The notes beneath the pieces are model-generated. The model saw nothing but the letters and a program-made list of their open reading frames with translations. It was not told where the DNA came from and did not search any database. 64,000 bases of DNA from Gammaproteobacteria bacterium (GTDB lineage: Bacteria; Pseudomonadota; Gammaproteobacteria; HTCC5015). Position numbers and translations under genes: made by a program. This document shows, one piece after another, positions 9,190 to 19,108 of the stretch. The stretch's first letter is position 1. Every line of letters begins with the position of its first letter. The stretch spans positions 1 to 64,000 of the forward strand of contig JACDDA010000007.1 of the NCBI GenBank assembly GCA_013817245.1. Direction: 5' to 3'.

Positions 9190-10538
9190 GCAAAATCAAA
9201 AAACATTATCAATGCAATGAATGCGGCGCTTTGCATATGCAATGGTCGGGACAATGCAGTGATTGCAATGAATGGAACACGCTGCAAGAAGTGATCATCA
9301 GCAAATCCAGTAGTCGCGGCCAAATGGCGGGCGATGCCAACAAATCTATTAGTTTATTAAAAAATATCAGCGCGGCCGAAACTACGCGCATTTCTATTGG
9401 CTTAGAAGAATTAGATCGTGTGCTCGGCGGCGGTTTAGTTGCAGGTTCGGTTATTTTAATTGGCGGCGATCCCGGCATTGGAAAATCAACTTTATTACTG
9501 CAAGTGTTAGCCCAATTAAATACACAATCACCTTGTTTGTATGTTTCGGGTGAAGAATCTTTGCAACAAATATCGTTACGCGCACAACGTTTAAAAATTG
9601 ATGCAGGTGAATTAAGACTGGCGACTGAAACACGCATTGAAACGGTATTAGCCTTAGCGGAACAAGAAAAACCTCACGTGATGGTGGTCGATTCAATTCA
9701 AACCTTGTACACCGATAGTTTAAGCGCAGCACCCGGCTCGGTTAGTCAAGTACGCGAATCGGTCGCACAACTGGTGCGCTTTGCGAAACAATCTAACACT
9801 GCCATTTTTATCATCGGCCATGTTACTAAAGAAGGCACGCTCGCAGGGCCACGCGTAGTCGAACACATGGTAGATACGGTTTTATATTTTGAAGGTGATG
9901 CGAGTAGTCGTTATCGCATCGTGCGTGCGGTTAAAAATCGTTTCGGCGCGGTGAATGAACTCGGTGTATTTGCAATGACGACCCAAGGTTTAAAAGCCGT
10001 TAGCAATCCTTCTGCGATTTTTTTATCACGTCATGAACAACCCGTGCCCGGCAGTATTATTATGGTGACGCGTGAAGGTACGCGTCCATTATTAGTTGAA
10101 GTGCAAGCCTTAGTCGATGACAGTCAAGGCAACAATCCACGGCGCGTAACATTAGGCTTAGAACAAAATCGCTTAGCCATGTTATTAGCGGTGTTACATC
10201 GACATGGCGGTTTAGCGATGTACAACCAAGATGTTTTCGTTAATGTGGTCGGCGGTGTGCGCGTGACTGAAACGGCGTCTGATTTACCCGTGGTGCTCGC
10301 TGCGTTATCGAGTTTTCGGAATCGTCCCTGGGATCATCAATTAGTTACTTTTGGCGAAATTGGTTTAGCCGGTGAAATTCGTCCCGTGCCGAACGGCGAA
10401 GAACGTTTAATCGAAGCCTCAAAACTGGGCTTCACGCGCGCCATTGTGCCGATTGCCAATCTGCCCCGTAAATCCGTGCAATTAGATATGGAAATTATCC
10501 CGGTGCAACGCATTAGTGACATCATGAATTTAATCTAA
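9186..10538 (+). CDS. radA: DNA repair protein RadA
   Basis: RecA-like helicase that promotes branch migration during recombination. The protein has 450 residues. The N-terminal C4 zinc finger uses C10, C13, C24 and C27. Walker A is GGDPGIGKS (93-101), the RadA-specific KNRFG motif lies at 250-254, and the C-terminal Lon-like domain holds GGVRVTETASDLPVVLA. All key elements are intact. It begins in the last codon of the CNNM gene (ATGA overlap). Confidence 0.97.
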   Translation: MSKIKKHYQCNECGALHMQWSGQCSDCNEWNTLQEVIISKSSSRGQMAGDANKSISLLKNISAAETTRISIGLEELDRVLGGGLVAGSVILIGGDPGIGKSTLLLQVLAQLNTQSPCLYVSGEESLQQISLRAQRLKIDAGELRLATETRIETVLALAEQEKPHVMVVDSIQTLYTDSLSAAPGSVSQVRESVAQLVRFAKQSNTAIFIIGHVTKEGTLAGPRVVEHMVDTVLYFEGDASSRYRIVRAVKNRFGAVNELGVFAMTTQGLKAVSNPSAIFLSRHEQPVPGSIIMVTREGTRPLLVEVQALVDDSQGNNPRRVTLGLEQNRLAMLLAVLHRHGGLAMYNQDVFVNVVGGVRVTETASDLPVVLAALSSFRNRPWDHQLVTFGEIGLAGEIRPVPNGEERLIEASKLGFTRAIVPIANLPRKSVQLDMEIIPVQRISDIMNLI

Positions 10539-10586
10539 TTTAAGTTTGACCGAATCTCTGCGACTCGCTACCTTAGCAACCCATTC

Positions 10587-10606
10587 AGCAGTGCGTTAAC
10601 ACTGCT
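10587..10606. repeat. Hairpin between radA and xseB
   Basis: AGCAGTG (10587-10593) pairs with CACTGCT (10600-10606) around a 6-base loop. It is followed by GAGGA, the likely ribosome binding site of xseB. It has no T-run. It may limit read-through from radA or act as an RNA-processing site. Confidence 0.4.
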
Positions 10607-10623
10607 CGCACGAGGACCTTAAC

Positions 10624-10875
10624 ATGGCCAAAAAAGCTACCACCGACAGCTTTGAAAAAAATCTCGCTGATTTAGAAAAGCTCGTGGAACAACTTGAACA
10701 AGGCGAGCTAAGTTTAGATAATGCTTTGCAATATTTTGAACGCGGCGTTGCTTTAGCAAAAGCCTGCGAAAAAACGTTACGTGAAGCCGAACAAAAAGTT
10801 CAAATTTTAACGCGTCAATCCGCCACTGCAGAACCTGAACCTTTTGCACTGGATGATGATGGCGATGACAATTAA
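10624..10875 (+). CDS. xseB: Exodeoxyribonuclease VII small subunit
   Basis: The 83-residue protein has the XseB helical core: SFEKNLADLEKLVEQLEQGE, LSLDNALQYFERGVALAKACEKTL and a short acidic tail. It partners XseA, which is not in this window, to degrade single-stranded DNA. A GAGGA ribosome binding site lies 8-12 bases upstream. It is followed after 24 bp by ispA and then dxs, the conserved xseB-ispA-dxs order of gammaproteobacteria. Confidence 0.95.
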   Translation: MAKKATTDSFEKNLADLEKLVEQLEQGELSLDNALQYFERGVALAKACEKTLREAEQKVQILTRQSATAEPEPFALDDDGDDN

Positions 10876-10899
10876 AACTCTTCTATAAAATCTTCCACC

Positions 10900-11796
10900 A
10901 TGCCAACTGATTTTGAAAATAAATTAAATGTATTACGGCAACGTGTTGATGCTGCATTAGATTTAGCATTACCGTCTGCCGAAAAATCACCCACACAATT
11001 ACACGCAGCGATGCGTTATGCCGTCACCGCTGGTGGCAAACGCATACGACCCGTTTTAGTTTACGCTTGCGGCCAAGCCTTAAATATTTCTTTAGACAAA
11101 TTAGATGCAGCCGCCTGTGCCGTTGAAATGATTCATGCCTATTCACTGGTGCATGATGATTTACCCGCGATGGATGATGATGATTTACGCCGTGGCCAAC
11201 CCACCTGTCATATCGCATTTGATGAAGCGACTGCAATTTTAGCCGGTGATGCTTTGCAAGCAATGGCATTTGAAGTGTTACTCCAAGCGCCCATTGTGCA
11301 AACATCTGCGACGCACGGAATTGCATTAATTCGTACACTCGCACATGCATCCGGTTCTTTAGGTATGGCCGGTGGCCAAGCGATTGATTTAGCGGCGGTT
11401 GATCAACAATTAAATCTCGCCGAATTAGAAAACATGCATCGTCATAAAACCGGTGCGTTGATAGAAGCCTGCGCGCTATTAGCGTGTGATAGCAGCGAAC
11501 AGATTGCTGCCGCGCAACGTCAAGCATTACGCGATTACGCACGCCATGTGGGTTTAGCGTTTCAAATTCAAGACGATATTCTTGATGTTATCGCGGATAC
11601 AAGCACCTTGGGCAAAACCCAAGGCGCTGATATTGCACGCAATAAACCCACCTATCCCAGTTTGTTAGGCTTAGACGGTGCCCGCGTCAAATTAAACGAT
11701 ACTCACGCACAAGCACTCGCCGCCTTATCTGAATTTGACGATAGCGCGGACTTGTTACGCCAAATCGCTGATTACATCGTCCAGCGCAGTTATTAA
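10900..11796 (+). CDS. ispA: Farnesyl diphosphate synthase (geranyltranstransferase)
   Basis: Trans-prenyltransferase that condenses IPP with DMAPP/GPP to give farnesyl diphosphate for quinone, undecaprenyl and haem O synthesis. The protein has 298 residues. Substrate-binding GGKRIRP (45-51), first aspartate-rich motif DDLPAMD (86-92) and second DDILD (225-229) are intact. Short side chains before the first motif (AYSLVHDD) fit a short-chain product. It lies between xseB and dxs, so precursor supply and elongation are in one operon. Confidence 0.96.
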   Translation: MPTDFENKLNVLRQRVDAALDLALPSAEKSPTQLHAAMRYAVTAGGKRIRPVLVYACGQALNISLDKLDAAACAVEMIHAYSLVHDDLPAMDDDDLRRGQPTCHIAFDEATAILAGDALQAMAFEVLLQAPIVQTSATHGIALIRTLAHASGSLGMAGGQAIDLAAVDQQLNLAELENMHRHKTGALIEACALLACDSSEQIAAAQRQALRDYARHVGLAFQIQDDILDVIADTSTLGKTQGADIARNKPTYPSLLGLDGARVKLNDTHAQALAALSEFDDSADLLRQIADYIVQRSY

Positions 11797-11869
11797 TTTT
11801 CTTATACCCATAAAATAAAAGCCTATTCTCGTAATAAGCAGTGGTCAGGCGCTTTGCGCTACCGGTAAA

Positions 11870-13798
11870 ATGCGCCCAATGACAAAGCCTGATACTTTCC
11901 CGCTCCTAAGTCGTATTGATTCGCCTGCCGATCTGCGTGCGCTCAACGATAAACAGCTTCCCGAATTGGCGGATGAATTGCGTCAATTCATTATTCAATC
12001 GGTTTCGAGCACGGGCGGCCATTTTGGCGCTAATTTAGGTACGGTCGAACTCAGCATCGCCTTGCATTATGTGTTTAACACGCCCAACGATCGCATTACT
12101 TGGGACGTGGGTCATCAAGCCTATGCGCACAAAATTCTTACCGGTCGCCGCGAACGCATGAATAGCATGCGCAAACACGGCGGTTTAAGTCCTTTTCCGA
12201 AACGAGCCGAAAGTGAATATGACGCGTTTGGTGTAGGTCATTCCAGCACGTCGATCAGTGCGGCCATGGGCATGGCGCTCGCCAGCCAATTACGCGGCGA
12301 AGCCCGTCAATGCATAGCTGTCATTGGCGATGGCGCCATGACCGCCGGCATGGTGTTTGAAGCCTTAAATCACGCCGGTGATGTGTTACCCAATGTGTTA
12401 ATTGTGTTGAACGACAATGAAATGTCGATTTCTCCGAACGTGGGCGCGTTGAATAAATATTTAACCCGTCTGCTATCCGGAAAAATTTATTCCAGTGTGC
12501 GCGAAGGCGGCAAAAAAGTTTTAGAAACCATGCCAAAAGGTTTTGCCGAATTAGCCCGCAAAGCCGAAGAACACGTGAAAGGCATGGTAACGCCGGGCAC
12601 TTTATTCGAAGAACTAGGCGTGCATTATTTTGGCCCCGTGGATGGCCATGACTTACCTAACTTATTAAAAGTATTAGAAAATCTGAAAGAATTACCGGGG
12701 CCAAGACTGCTGCATATCGTCACCAAAAAAGGCAAAGGTTATGCCCGCGCTGAAGAAAAACCGACGGTCTATCACGGCGTTAGCGTCTTTGATCCCGAAC
12801 TTGGTTTACCCGCCGCGCAAGCAGGTGGCAGTCCTACTTATACTCAGGTGTTTAGTGACTGGTTATGCGATATGGCCGCGCACGATGAACGCTTAGTGGG
12901 CATTACGCCGGCTATGCGCGAAGGTTCAGGCTTGGTGGAATTTGAACAACGATTCCCCACCCGTTATTTCGATGTTGGCATCGCCGAACAACACGCGGTA
13001 ACGCTAGCAGCGGGTATGGCATGCGAAGGCATCAAACCGGTAGTGGCAATTTATTCGACTTTCTTGCAGCGCGGCTACGATCAATTAGTCCACGATGTCG
13101 TGATTCAAGATTTACCGGTGTTATTCGCCATCGATCGCGCCGGTTTAGTGGGTCAAGACGGGCCTACCCATGCAGGTAGTTTTGATATCAGCTTTTTACG
13201 CTGCTTACCGAATATGCTGCTGATGGCGCCTGCGGATGAAAACGAATGCCGGCAAATGTTAAGCACGGGGTTCTTACATAAAGGCCCAGCTGCTGTGCGT
13301 TACCCACGCGGTAAAGGCGCAGGCGTTGCGGTAACCGCCGGTTTAGAACCTTTAGCCATTGGCAAAGGTGAGATTCGCCGCCACGGCCAAGAAGTAGCTA
13401 TTTTAGCGTTTGGCGCCTTAGTTCAACCCAGCTTAGAAACCGCAGAAGCGTTTAACGCCACGGTCGTCAATATGCGTTTTATCAAGCCGCTGGATAAAGA
13501 GCTATTGCAACAGATTGCCAGTCAACACGCTTATTTAGTCACTACCGAAGAAAACGCCATTCCTGGCGGCGCCGGCGCTGCCATTAGCGAGGCTTTGGCC
13601 GAATTGAATATCGTATTACCCGTATTACACATTGGTTTACCCGATAGCTTCACCCAACACGGCAGTCGCGAAGAAATGCTCAGCGCTGCAGGTCTGGATG
13701 CCGCCGGTTTACAACAACAGATCCAAACATGGTTGAATAAACAAAGCGGCTGGTGCGAGCACCACCCCGCAATTGCCACTCGAACTAATCTCGGGTAA
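11870..13798 (+). CDS. dxs: 1-deoxy-D-xylulose-5-phosphate synthase
   Basis: Thiamine-diphosphate enzyme that joins pyruvate and glyceraldehyde-3-phosphate at the head of the MEP isoprenoid pathway. The protein has 642 residues. The N-terminal [17 protein letters not shown] and [14 protein letters not shown] supply substrate-binding His residues. GDGAMTAGM through to [10 protein letters not shown] is the ThDP-binding motif. The transketolase-like middle contains [12 protein letters not shown] with the conserved Glu. The start may be the ATG at 11870 or at 11879; no strong ribosome site distinguishes them. It follows ispA by 73 bp. Confidence 0.97.
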   Translation: MRPMTKPDTFPLLSRIDSPADLRALNDKQLPELADELRQFIIQSVSSTGGHFGANLGTVELSIALHYVFNTPNDRITWDVGHQAYAHKILTGRRERMNSMRKHGGLSPFPKRAESEYDAFGVGHSSTSISAAMGMALASQLRGEARQCIAVIGDGAMTAGMVFEALNHAGDVLPNVLIVLNDNEMSISPNVGALNKYLTRLLSGKIYSSVREGGKKVLETMPKGFAELARKAEEHVKGMVTPGTLFEELGVHYFGPVDGHDLPNLLKVLENLKELPGPRLLHIVTKKGKGYARAEEKPTVYHGVSVFDPELGLPAAQAGGSPTYTQVFSDWLCDMAAHDERLVGITPAMREGSGLVEFEQRFPTRYFDVGIAEQHAVTLAAGMACEGIKPVVAIYSTFLQRGYDQLVHDVVIQDLPVLFAIDRAGLVGQDGPTHAGSFDISFLRCLPNMLLMAPADENECRQMLSTGFLHKGPAAVRYPRGKGAGVAVTAGLEPLAIGKGEIRRHGQEVAILAFGALVQPSLETAEAFNATVVNMRFIKPLDKELLQQIASQHAYLVTTEENAIPGGAGAAISEALAELNIVLPVLHIGLPDSFTQHGSREEMLSAAGLDAAGLQQQIQTWLNKQSGWCEHHPAIATRTNLG

Positions 13799-13845
13799 TC
13801 TCCCACTAAATTACTCAACTTTTCGACAGACTGTATACAAGCCCT

Positions 13846-14220
13846 ATGCCTCTTTACACCTTAAAAATCCTGACAGATTTTGCTTCAGCTCATACCTTGC
13901 GGGGTTATCCCGGCGCTTGTGCGCGCATGCATGGTCATAATTGGAAAGTCGAAGTCGAAGTACAAGCGCAGCAACTCGATGAGCTGGGTATCGCCATTGA
14001 TTTTAAAACTATACGCCGCGAAACCAATGCCATTTGTGATCGGCTAGATCATCACTATTTAAACGATATAGAACCGTTTACCGAGATTAACCCTACTGCG
14101 GAAAATATTGCCGCTTATTTATTTAACGCTATCGCGACTGTAATTAACAATGAACGTGTGCGGGTTTCTGCCGTCACACTCTGGGAAACCGATCGCGCCT
14201 GTGTGCGCTATACCGAATAG
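13846..14220 (+). CDS. queD: 6-carboxy-5,6,7,8-tetrahydropterin synthase QueD (PTPS family)
   Basis: Zn-dependent enzyme that converts dihydroneopterin triphosphate to 6-carboxytetrahydropterin in queuosine synthesis. The protein has 124 residues. The zinc ligands are H16 (DFASAHTL) and H29/H31 (MHGHNW). C25 lies four residues before H29, the catalytic Cys spacing of the QueD branch. [11 protein letters not shown] and the ETDRACVRY end are also typical. It sits 8 bp before folE2, which would make its substrate from GTP, so the pair forms a short pterin pathway. Confidence 0.92.
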   Translation: MPLYTLKILTDFASAHTLRGYPGACARMHGHNWKVEVEVQAQQLDELGIAIDFKTIRRETNAICDRLDHHYLNDIEPFTEINPTAENIAAYLFNAIATVINNERVRVSAVTLWETDRACVRYTE

Positions 14221-14228
14221 GCAAACTT

Positions 14229-15053
14229 ATGTCTAAATCTACGCTCAATTCTGACCATACCGCTGCGCCAATGGCGGATGTACAAGGCAGTAAAGATTCA
14301 CGTCATATTGCGATTGATCAAGTCGGCATCAAAGCGATTCGCCATCCTGTTCAAGTCAGTGATCGTAGTGACGGCGTGCAACACACAATTGCACATTTCA
14401 ATATGTATGTGCATTTGCCACAGCAATTTAAAGGCACACACATGTCACGTTTTGTGGAGATTCTAAATTCTCACGAACGCGCCATCACCGTGCAATCCTT
14501 CCAAGAAATGTTGCGTGAAATGGTTGAACGTTTAGAAGCAGAATCTGGCCATATCGAAATGAGCTTTCCCTATTTTGTTAACAAAGCCGCGCCTGTCAGT
14601 GGCGTAAAAAGTTTATTAGATTACGAAGTTACTTTTATTGGTGAGATTCGTCAAAATGTTGTGTATATGCACACGAAAGTAGTCGTGCCTGTTACTAGCT
14701 TATGCCCTTGCTCAAAAAAGATTTCCGATTACGGCGCTCATAATCAACGTTCACACGTCACCATTACCGCGCGCACCAGTGAATTTGTTTGGATAGAAGA
14801 ATTAATTGATATCGTCGAAGATACCGCGTCTTGCGAATTATATGGTTTGTTAAAACGGCCGGATGAAAAATATGTTACTGAACGCGCTTATGACAATCCG
14901 AAATTTGTTGAGGATATGGTGCGCGACGTTGCGACTAAATTAAATGACGATACGCGCATTCGTTCCTATGTTGTTGAATCCGAAAATTTCGAATCTATTC
15001 ACAATCACTCCGCGTATGCTTTAATCAAACGCGATAAAGATGCTGAACAATAA
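14229..15053 (+). CDS. folE2: GTP cyclohydrolase I, type IB (FolE2)
   Basis: This enzyme converts GTP to dihydroneopterin triphosphate, the first step for folate and queuosine. The 274-residue length and [20 protein letters not shown] (C159, C161) are diagnostic of the FolE2 family rather than FolE1. FolE2 is less dependent on zinc, and in several bacteria it is induced by zinc limitation; no Zur-like site was identified here. It follows queD by 8 bp, so the likely main role is to feed the 7-deazaguanine (queuosine) branch, although folate supply is equally possible. Confidence 0.94.
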   Translation: MSKSTLNSDHTAAPMADVQGSKDSRHIAIDQVGIKAIRHPVQVSDRSDGVQHTIAHFNMYVHLPQQFKGTHMSRFVEILNSHERAITVQSFQEMLREMVERLEAESGHIEMSFPYFVNKAAPVSGVKSLLDYEVTFIGEIRQNVVYMHTKVVVPVTSLCPCSKKISDYGAHNQRSHVTITARTSEFVWIEELIDIVEDTASCELYGLLKRPDEKYVTERAYDNPKFVEDMVRDVATKLNDDTRIRSYVVESENFESIHNHSAYALIKRDKDAEQ

Positions 15054-15060
15054 TTATTGT

Positions 15061-15393
15061 TTAATTATTTTCATCTTCTTTGACTTTTACGGGTTTAGTT
15101 AATTCTTTATCGTCAGGTACTAACGTCGTATCTTCTGGTTTGCTTAACTCTATTTGCAATTCTGCCAAAATAGGCGGCTCCACCAAATCGGCTGGATGAT
15201 AGGGTTTTTGTTGCACCACTTCATCAATTGCAGGAATGTTATAAGTCGATTGCGTTTCAACCGCTTTTACACCGGGCGGATAACGTACAGGGGCTGCCGC
15301 TTGTGCGCTCATATACACAGGTAAAGGTTCTTTTTTCGGATCACTGCTACAAGCAGCCAATAACAACACGATAAAAACTAAACTTATTCTCAT
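15061..15393 (-). CDS. Short BamC-like lipoprotein downstream of dapA
   Basis: Starting at the ATG at 15393 the protein has 110 residues: a signal peptide with lipobox LLAAC followed by SSDPKKE. The ATG overlaps the dapA stop (ATGA), with GGAG upstream, which supports this start over the ATG at 15453. In E. coli the gene after dapA is bamC, whose unstructured N-terminus contains PAGMILPVTSGDYAIPV. Here [18 protein letters not shown] aligns with it. The two folded BamC domains are absent, and the rest is acidic, Lys/Glu/Pro-rich and probably disordered. I infer a minimal BamC that binds BamD, based on synteny and this short match only. Confidence 0.65.
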   Translation of the reverse strand: MRISLVFIVLLLAACSSDPKKEPLPVYMSAQAAAPVRYPPGVKAVETQSTYNIPAIDEVVQQKPYHPADLVEPPILAELQIELSKPEDTTLVPDDKELTKPVKVKEDENN

Positions 15394-16265
15394 AAAATCT
15401 CCGCTTGTTGCAATGCCGCACGAACGCGTGAACGACAAGACTCTGATAACCACGTCATCGGTAATCGAATACCGGTTTTGATCAAACCCATTTCATTTAA
15501 CGCCCATTTAACTGGAATAGGATTCGCTTCAATAAATAAATCTTGATGCAAACCCTGCAGTTTTTTATCCAGCATCATCGCGCTATCCGCATCACCCGCA
15601 AGCGCGGCGTCACACACTTGGCGCATAGCAGCAGGCGCAATATTATTAGTGACAGAAATCACACCATCAGCGCCGGCTAACATAGCTTCGACGGCCGTTG
15701 CATCATCACCTGAATAAATAGCAAATTCTTTGCCGCATAATTCACGAATTTCACGAATGCGCGGAATATCGCCCATCGCTTCTTTGATGCCGATGATGTT
15801 GGAAATTTTACTTAAACGCGCAACAGTGGCAGCTTTCATATCCACCGCCGTGCGGCCGGGAACATTGTATAAAATCTGCGGAATATCAACCGCGGCGGCA
15901 ATCGCTTGATGATGTAAAAATAAACCTTCTTGCGTAGGCTTGTTGTAATAAGGCGTCACCAACAAACATGCATCAGCACCCACCGACTGCGCTTGTTGTG
16001 TCATATAAATAGCTTCAGACGTAGCATTAGCACCGGTACCGGCAATAACGGGCACTCGACCATTCACCATCTGTACGACACGACGAATGACTTCGGTATG
16101 TTCATCAAAATCTAATGTGGCTGATTCACCCGTGGTACCAACCGCCACAATGCCTTGCGTACCTTGTTCACAATGCCAATTAATCAAATATTCCAGTGCC
16201 GCATAATCAACTGCGCCATCGGGCTGCATCGGCGTAACCAAGGCCACTAAACTGCCGCGAAACAT
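15390..16265 (-). CDS. dapA: 4-hydroxy-tetrahydrodipicolinate synthase
   Basis: Class I aldolase that condenses pyruvate with aspartate semialdehyde on the lysine/diaminopimelate route. The protein has 291 residues. GTTGE (43-47) binds pyruvate, Y133 lies in LYNVPGRT, and Schiff-base K161 in [19 protein letters not shown] ribosome site precedes the ATG at 16265. It is coupled to the downstream BamC-like lipoprotein by ATGA overlap and diverges from bcp across a 215-bp region. Confidence 0.97.
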   Translation of the reverse strand: MFRGSLVALVTPMQPDGAVDYAALEYLINWHCEQGTQGIVAVGTTGESATLDFDEHTEVIRRVVQMVNGRVPVIAGTGANATSEAIYMTQQAQSVGADACLLVTPYYNKPTQEGLFLHHQAIAAAVDIPQILYNVPGRTAVDMKAATVARLSKISNIIGIKEAMGDIPRIREIRELCGKEFAIYSGDDATAVEAMLAGADGVISVTNNIAPAAMRQVCDAALAGDADSAMMLDKKLQGLHQDLFIEANPIPVKWALNEMGLIKTGIRLPMTWLSESCRSRVRAALQQAEIL

Positions 16266-16423
16266 AGTATTACCTCATTAAAAATCAGCACCGTGATAAT
16301 CGGTAACATTGCGCTGATATCATTCAAAAAGACGGGGAAATGTGCGGGCATGGTACTGCTGGGCTTGAGCAATGACAACTCCTAGACGGAAAAGAATATA
16401 CTGACAACGGTGCGTTTGAATGC

Positions 16424-16451
16424 TTGCATGAAATATTCGATGCGGTACACT
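16424..16451 (+). promoter_or_regulatory. Candidate sigma-70 promoter for bcp
   Basis: TTGCAT (16424-16429) and TACACT (16446-16451) are separated by 16 bases and lie about 30 bp upstream of the bcp start. The match to consensus is moderate and no transcript data support it. Confidence 0.3.
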
Positions 16452-16480
16452 GAAGTAACACTGAGGCAACCGACAGCAAC

Positions 16481-16957
16481 ATGCCGATAGCTACATTAGG
16501 AAAGAAAGTTCCTGCTTTTAAAGTACCCGCAACGGGTAACACGCCTCTGACTCATCAAGATTTGCGCGCACAACTTTCTATTCTGTATTTTTATCCTAAA
16601 GATAATACGCCTGGCTGTACGCAAGAAGGCCACGATTTTCGCGATCACCACGCCGCCTTCAAAAAATTAGGCGCGGCAATTTACGGCGTCTCGCGCGACA
16701 CCTTAACAAGCCATGAAAAATTCAAAATCAAACACGCATTTCCTTTTGAGCTAATCGCGGATAGCGAGGAAACCTTATGTGTTTTATTTGATGTTATCCA
16801 AATGAAAAATTTATATGGTAAAAAAGTGTTAGGTATAGAACGTAGCACCTTTCTCATTGACCAAGAAGGTGTGTTACAGCAAGCGTGGCGCAAAGTTAAA
16901 GTTAAAGGGCATGTCGAAGAAGTACTGGCTGCCGTTAAAACTTTTAATCGCGCTTAA
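16481..16957 (+). CDS. bcp: Thioredoxin-dependent peroxiredoxin, Bcp/PrxQ family
   Basis: Thiol peroxidase that reduces hydrogen and organic peroxides. The protein has 158 residues. The peroxidatic C46 sits in YPKDNTPGCTQEG. The position five residues later, which is the resolving Cys in E. coli Bcp, is His-Asp here, so there is no C50 equivalent. The only other Cys is C100 in SEETLCVLFDV. It may therefore be an atypical 2-Cys enzyme using C100 or a 1-Cys enzyme. It is followed 27 bp later by the PhoH-like gene on the same strand. Confidence 0.92.
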   Translation: MPIATLGKKVPAFKVPATGNTPLTHQDLRAQLSILYFYPKDNTPGCTQEGHDFRDHHAAFKKLGAAIYGVSRDTLTSHEKFKIKHAFPFELIADSEETLCVLFDVIQMKNLYGKKVLGIERSTFLIDQEGVLQQAWRKVKVKGHVEEVLAAVKTFNRA

Positions 16958-16984
16958 TATTAACTCCATCACGAGGTAACACCC

Positions 16985-18391
16985 TTGCGCTTATTTGTAT
17001 TAGATTCTTCCGTGCTGATGCACGACCCCTCTGCCTTATTTCGTTTTCAAGAACACGATGTTTATATTCCGATGGTGGTGCTGGAAGAGCTCGATGGCGG
17101 CAAACGCGGTATGTCAGAAGCTTCGCGTAATGCGCGCCAAGCGAGTCGGTTTCTTGATGATTTAGTAAAAAGTATCGGCAACCAACCCATCGAACAAGGC
17201 ATTACCATTAATCCTTTAGGTTTAAGTGGTAATTTACACGGCCACGCTAAAGGCGTGAGTCCAACGGGTAAATTATTTTTCCAAATTCAACAACACAACG
17301 TCGCTTTACCTGTTGGGTTACCCGGCGGAAAAAATGATAACAACATCCTTGCTACCGCACTCGCCGCTCGCGATACGCGTCCCGAATATGATGTTACGCT
17401 CGTTTCTAAAGATATTAATTTACGTTTAAAAGCACGCGTCATTGGCATTAATGCTGAAGATTATTTCAGTGATCAAGCCTTAGACGATGTTAGCTTATTA
17501 CCCACTGGCATGGCGCAATTGCCAGACGATTTTTGGGATACGCACAGCAAAGACATGGAATCGTGGCAACAAGAAGGCCGTACATTTTATCGTCTAACCG
17601 GCCCGCTTGTTGAGCATTGGCAATTAAGTCAGTGTATTTATCTCGGTGATGGCAGTGAATTTCAAGCCATTGTGCGGAGCATAAACGATGACCAAGCCGT
17701 GGTTGAATTAGCGCATAACTACATGAATCCGAAACATTCAGTATGGGGAATTACCGCGCGTAATCTCGGCCAAAATTTTGCGCTGAATTTATTGATGGAT
17801 CCCGATATTGATTTTGTAACGTTGTTAGGTATCGCCGGTACTGGCAAAACCTTACTCGCACTCGCAGCGGGTTTAACTCAAACATTGGAAAGCAAACGCT
17901 TCAAAGAAATCATCATGACGCGCGTCACTGTACCTGTCGGTGAAGATATTGGTTTTTTACCCGGCACGGAAGAAGAAAAAATGACACCGTGGATGGGCGC
18001 TTTGATGGACAACTTAGAAGTGTTAACGTCACCACAAGGTAACAGTCAATGGGAACGTCAGGCTACGAATGATTTAATCGCTAGCCGTATTAAAATTCGT
18101 TCGTTGAATTTTATGCGAGGACGTACTTTCCAAAGCAAATATATCATTATTGATGAAGCTCAAAATCTCACCGCTAAACAAATGAAAACGTTGATTACCC
18201 GTTGCGGGCCCGGCTCAAAAATTGTTTGTTTAGGCAATGTTCAGCAAATTGATACGCCTTATTTAACCGAAACAACATCGGGCCTGACCTATGTTGTTGA
18301 TCGTTTCAAAGGCTGGCCTTATAGCGGTCACATTACCCTGCTACGCGGCGAACGTTCACGACTCGCCGATCACGCTTCCGAAGTCCTTTAA
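16985..18391 (+). CDS. PIN-PhoH fusion ATPase (PhoH2/YlaK-like)
   Basis: This 468-residue protein carries an N-terminal PIN nuclease domain (about 1-150) with the acidic residues D7, E35/E36, D118 and D143. A PhoH ATPase domain follows (about 260-460) with Walker A GIAGTGKT (282-289) and Walker B YIIIDEAQN. Characterised PhoH2 proteins couple RNA unwinding to cleavage. The start is TTG at 16985 (MRLFVLDSSVLMHDP), supported by AGG eight bases upstream and by the PIN fold beginning there. It is probably cotranscribed with bcp and ends at a strong hairpin. Confidence 0.9.
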   Translation: MRLFVLDSSVLMHDPSALFRFQEHDVYIPMVVLEELDGGKRGMSEASRNARQASRFLDDLVKSIGNQPIEQGITINPLGLSGNLHGHAKGVSPTGKLFFQIQQHNVALPVGLPGGKNDNNILATALAARDTRPEYDVTLVSKDINLRLKARVIGINAEDYFSDQALDDVSLLPTGMAQLPDDFWDTHSKDMESWQQEGRTFYRLTGPLVEHWQLSQCIYLGDGSEFQAIVRSINDDQAVVELAHNYMNPKHSVWGITARNLGQNFALNLLMDPDIDFVTLLGIAGTGKTLLALAAGLTQTLESKRFKEIIMTRVTVPVGEDIGFLPGTEEEKMTPWMGALMDNLEVLTSPQGNSQWERQATNDLIASRIKIRSLNFMRGRTFQSKYIIIDEAQNLTAKQMKTLITRCGPGSKIVCLGNVQQIDTPYLTETTSGLTYVVDRFKGWPYSGHITLLRGERSRLADHASEVL

Positions 18392-18395
18392 GATA

Positions 18396-18422
18396 ATTCA
18401 CGCCCGCTTTGTGGGCGTGAAT
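18396..18422 (+). terminator. 10-bp stem hairpin after the PhoH-like gene
   Basis: ATTCACGCCC (18396-18405) pairs perfectly with GGGCGTGAAT (18413-18422) around a 7-base loop, starting five bases after the stop codon. The stem is strong, but the bases that follow (CCTATATAAT) are not a clean T-run. It is probably a terminator or an mRNA 3'-end stabiliser. Confidence 0.6.
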
Positions 18423-18535
18423 CCTATATAATCAACTCACTGCAACAAGGATTTGGGAATCCCCAAAGCAGCAAGCTAACGCTCAATATATGACGTAAAG
18501 CCTTAAATACCCTTTAATATCGTGGAGACAAAAAT

Positions 18536-19009
18536 ATGTTTAAAACTTTTTTAATATATGCCAGCACCGCATTTATTAGCTTAGTGTTCATCGCCAGCGC
18601 CAATGCTGCGATGTATCGCGTAACTGATGATAAAGGTAATGTAAGTTATACGGATAAACGACCCAAAGAAGAAGGTCAAGATGTTCAACGTATGACAACT
18701 TCTTCTGGCCCTCGCCCCGATAACGATGACAGCGCCACCAGCAACACAGATGCAAATAAAGACAAAGACAAAGACAATACTAAAACCGATGCTAACGCTA
18801 ATGCAGCCAAAGACAAAACCGCCGCCGCTGCCGCACAAAAAGATAATAAAGAAAACTGTGAAAAATTACGCGCTAATTTAGCAACATTGCAAAGCAGTGG
18901 TCGCATCCGTGTCGCTAAAGATAATGGCGAAACCGAAGTAATGCCCGACGAAGAAAAAGAAAAAACGATGCAAGAAACTCAAGATCGCATCGCCAAAGAA
19001 TGCAAATAA
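18536..19009 (+). CDS. DUF4124-domain envelope protein
   Basis: This 157-residue protein has a signal peptide (residues 1-24, ending ASANA) followed by a DUF4124 domain, MYRVTDDKGNVSYTDKRPK. The family is common in gammaproteobacteria and has no known function. The centre (residues 60-110) is low-complexity, rich in Asp, Lys, Asn, Thr and Ala, and probably disordered. The C-terminal 45 residues (NCEKLRANLATLQSSGRI, EETQDRIAKECK) are helical with paired Cys. A GGAGA ribosome binding site lies upstream. It stands between a terminator hairpin and proS. Confidence 0.8.
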   Translation: MFKTFLIYASTAFISLVFIASANAAMYRVTDDKGNVSYTDKRPKEEGQDVQRMTTSSGPRPDNDDSATSNTDANKDKDKDNTKTDANANAAKDKTAAAAAQKDNKENCEKLRANLATLQSSGRIRVAKDNGETEVMPDEEKEKTMQETQDRIAKECK

Positions 19010-19108
19010 TGTTTAATGACTAAACCCCGCTTCTACAACACAGGGATGTGTTGATATTTTTACTTAAGCACCACACTATTTAAACACTACACCGATTACA
19101 TAAAACTC

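Noticed and set aside
9209-9732. Long reverse-strand open frames opposite radA, ispA, aceE and similar genes
   Set aside because: They are shadows of strongly supported genes on the other strand and have no family resemblance or ribosome sites.
13799-13845. preQ1 riboswitch upstream of queD
   Set aside because: The 47-bp gap has no recognisable preQ1 aptamer pattern or pseudoknot arms.
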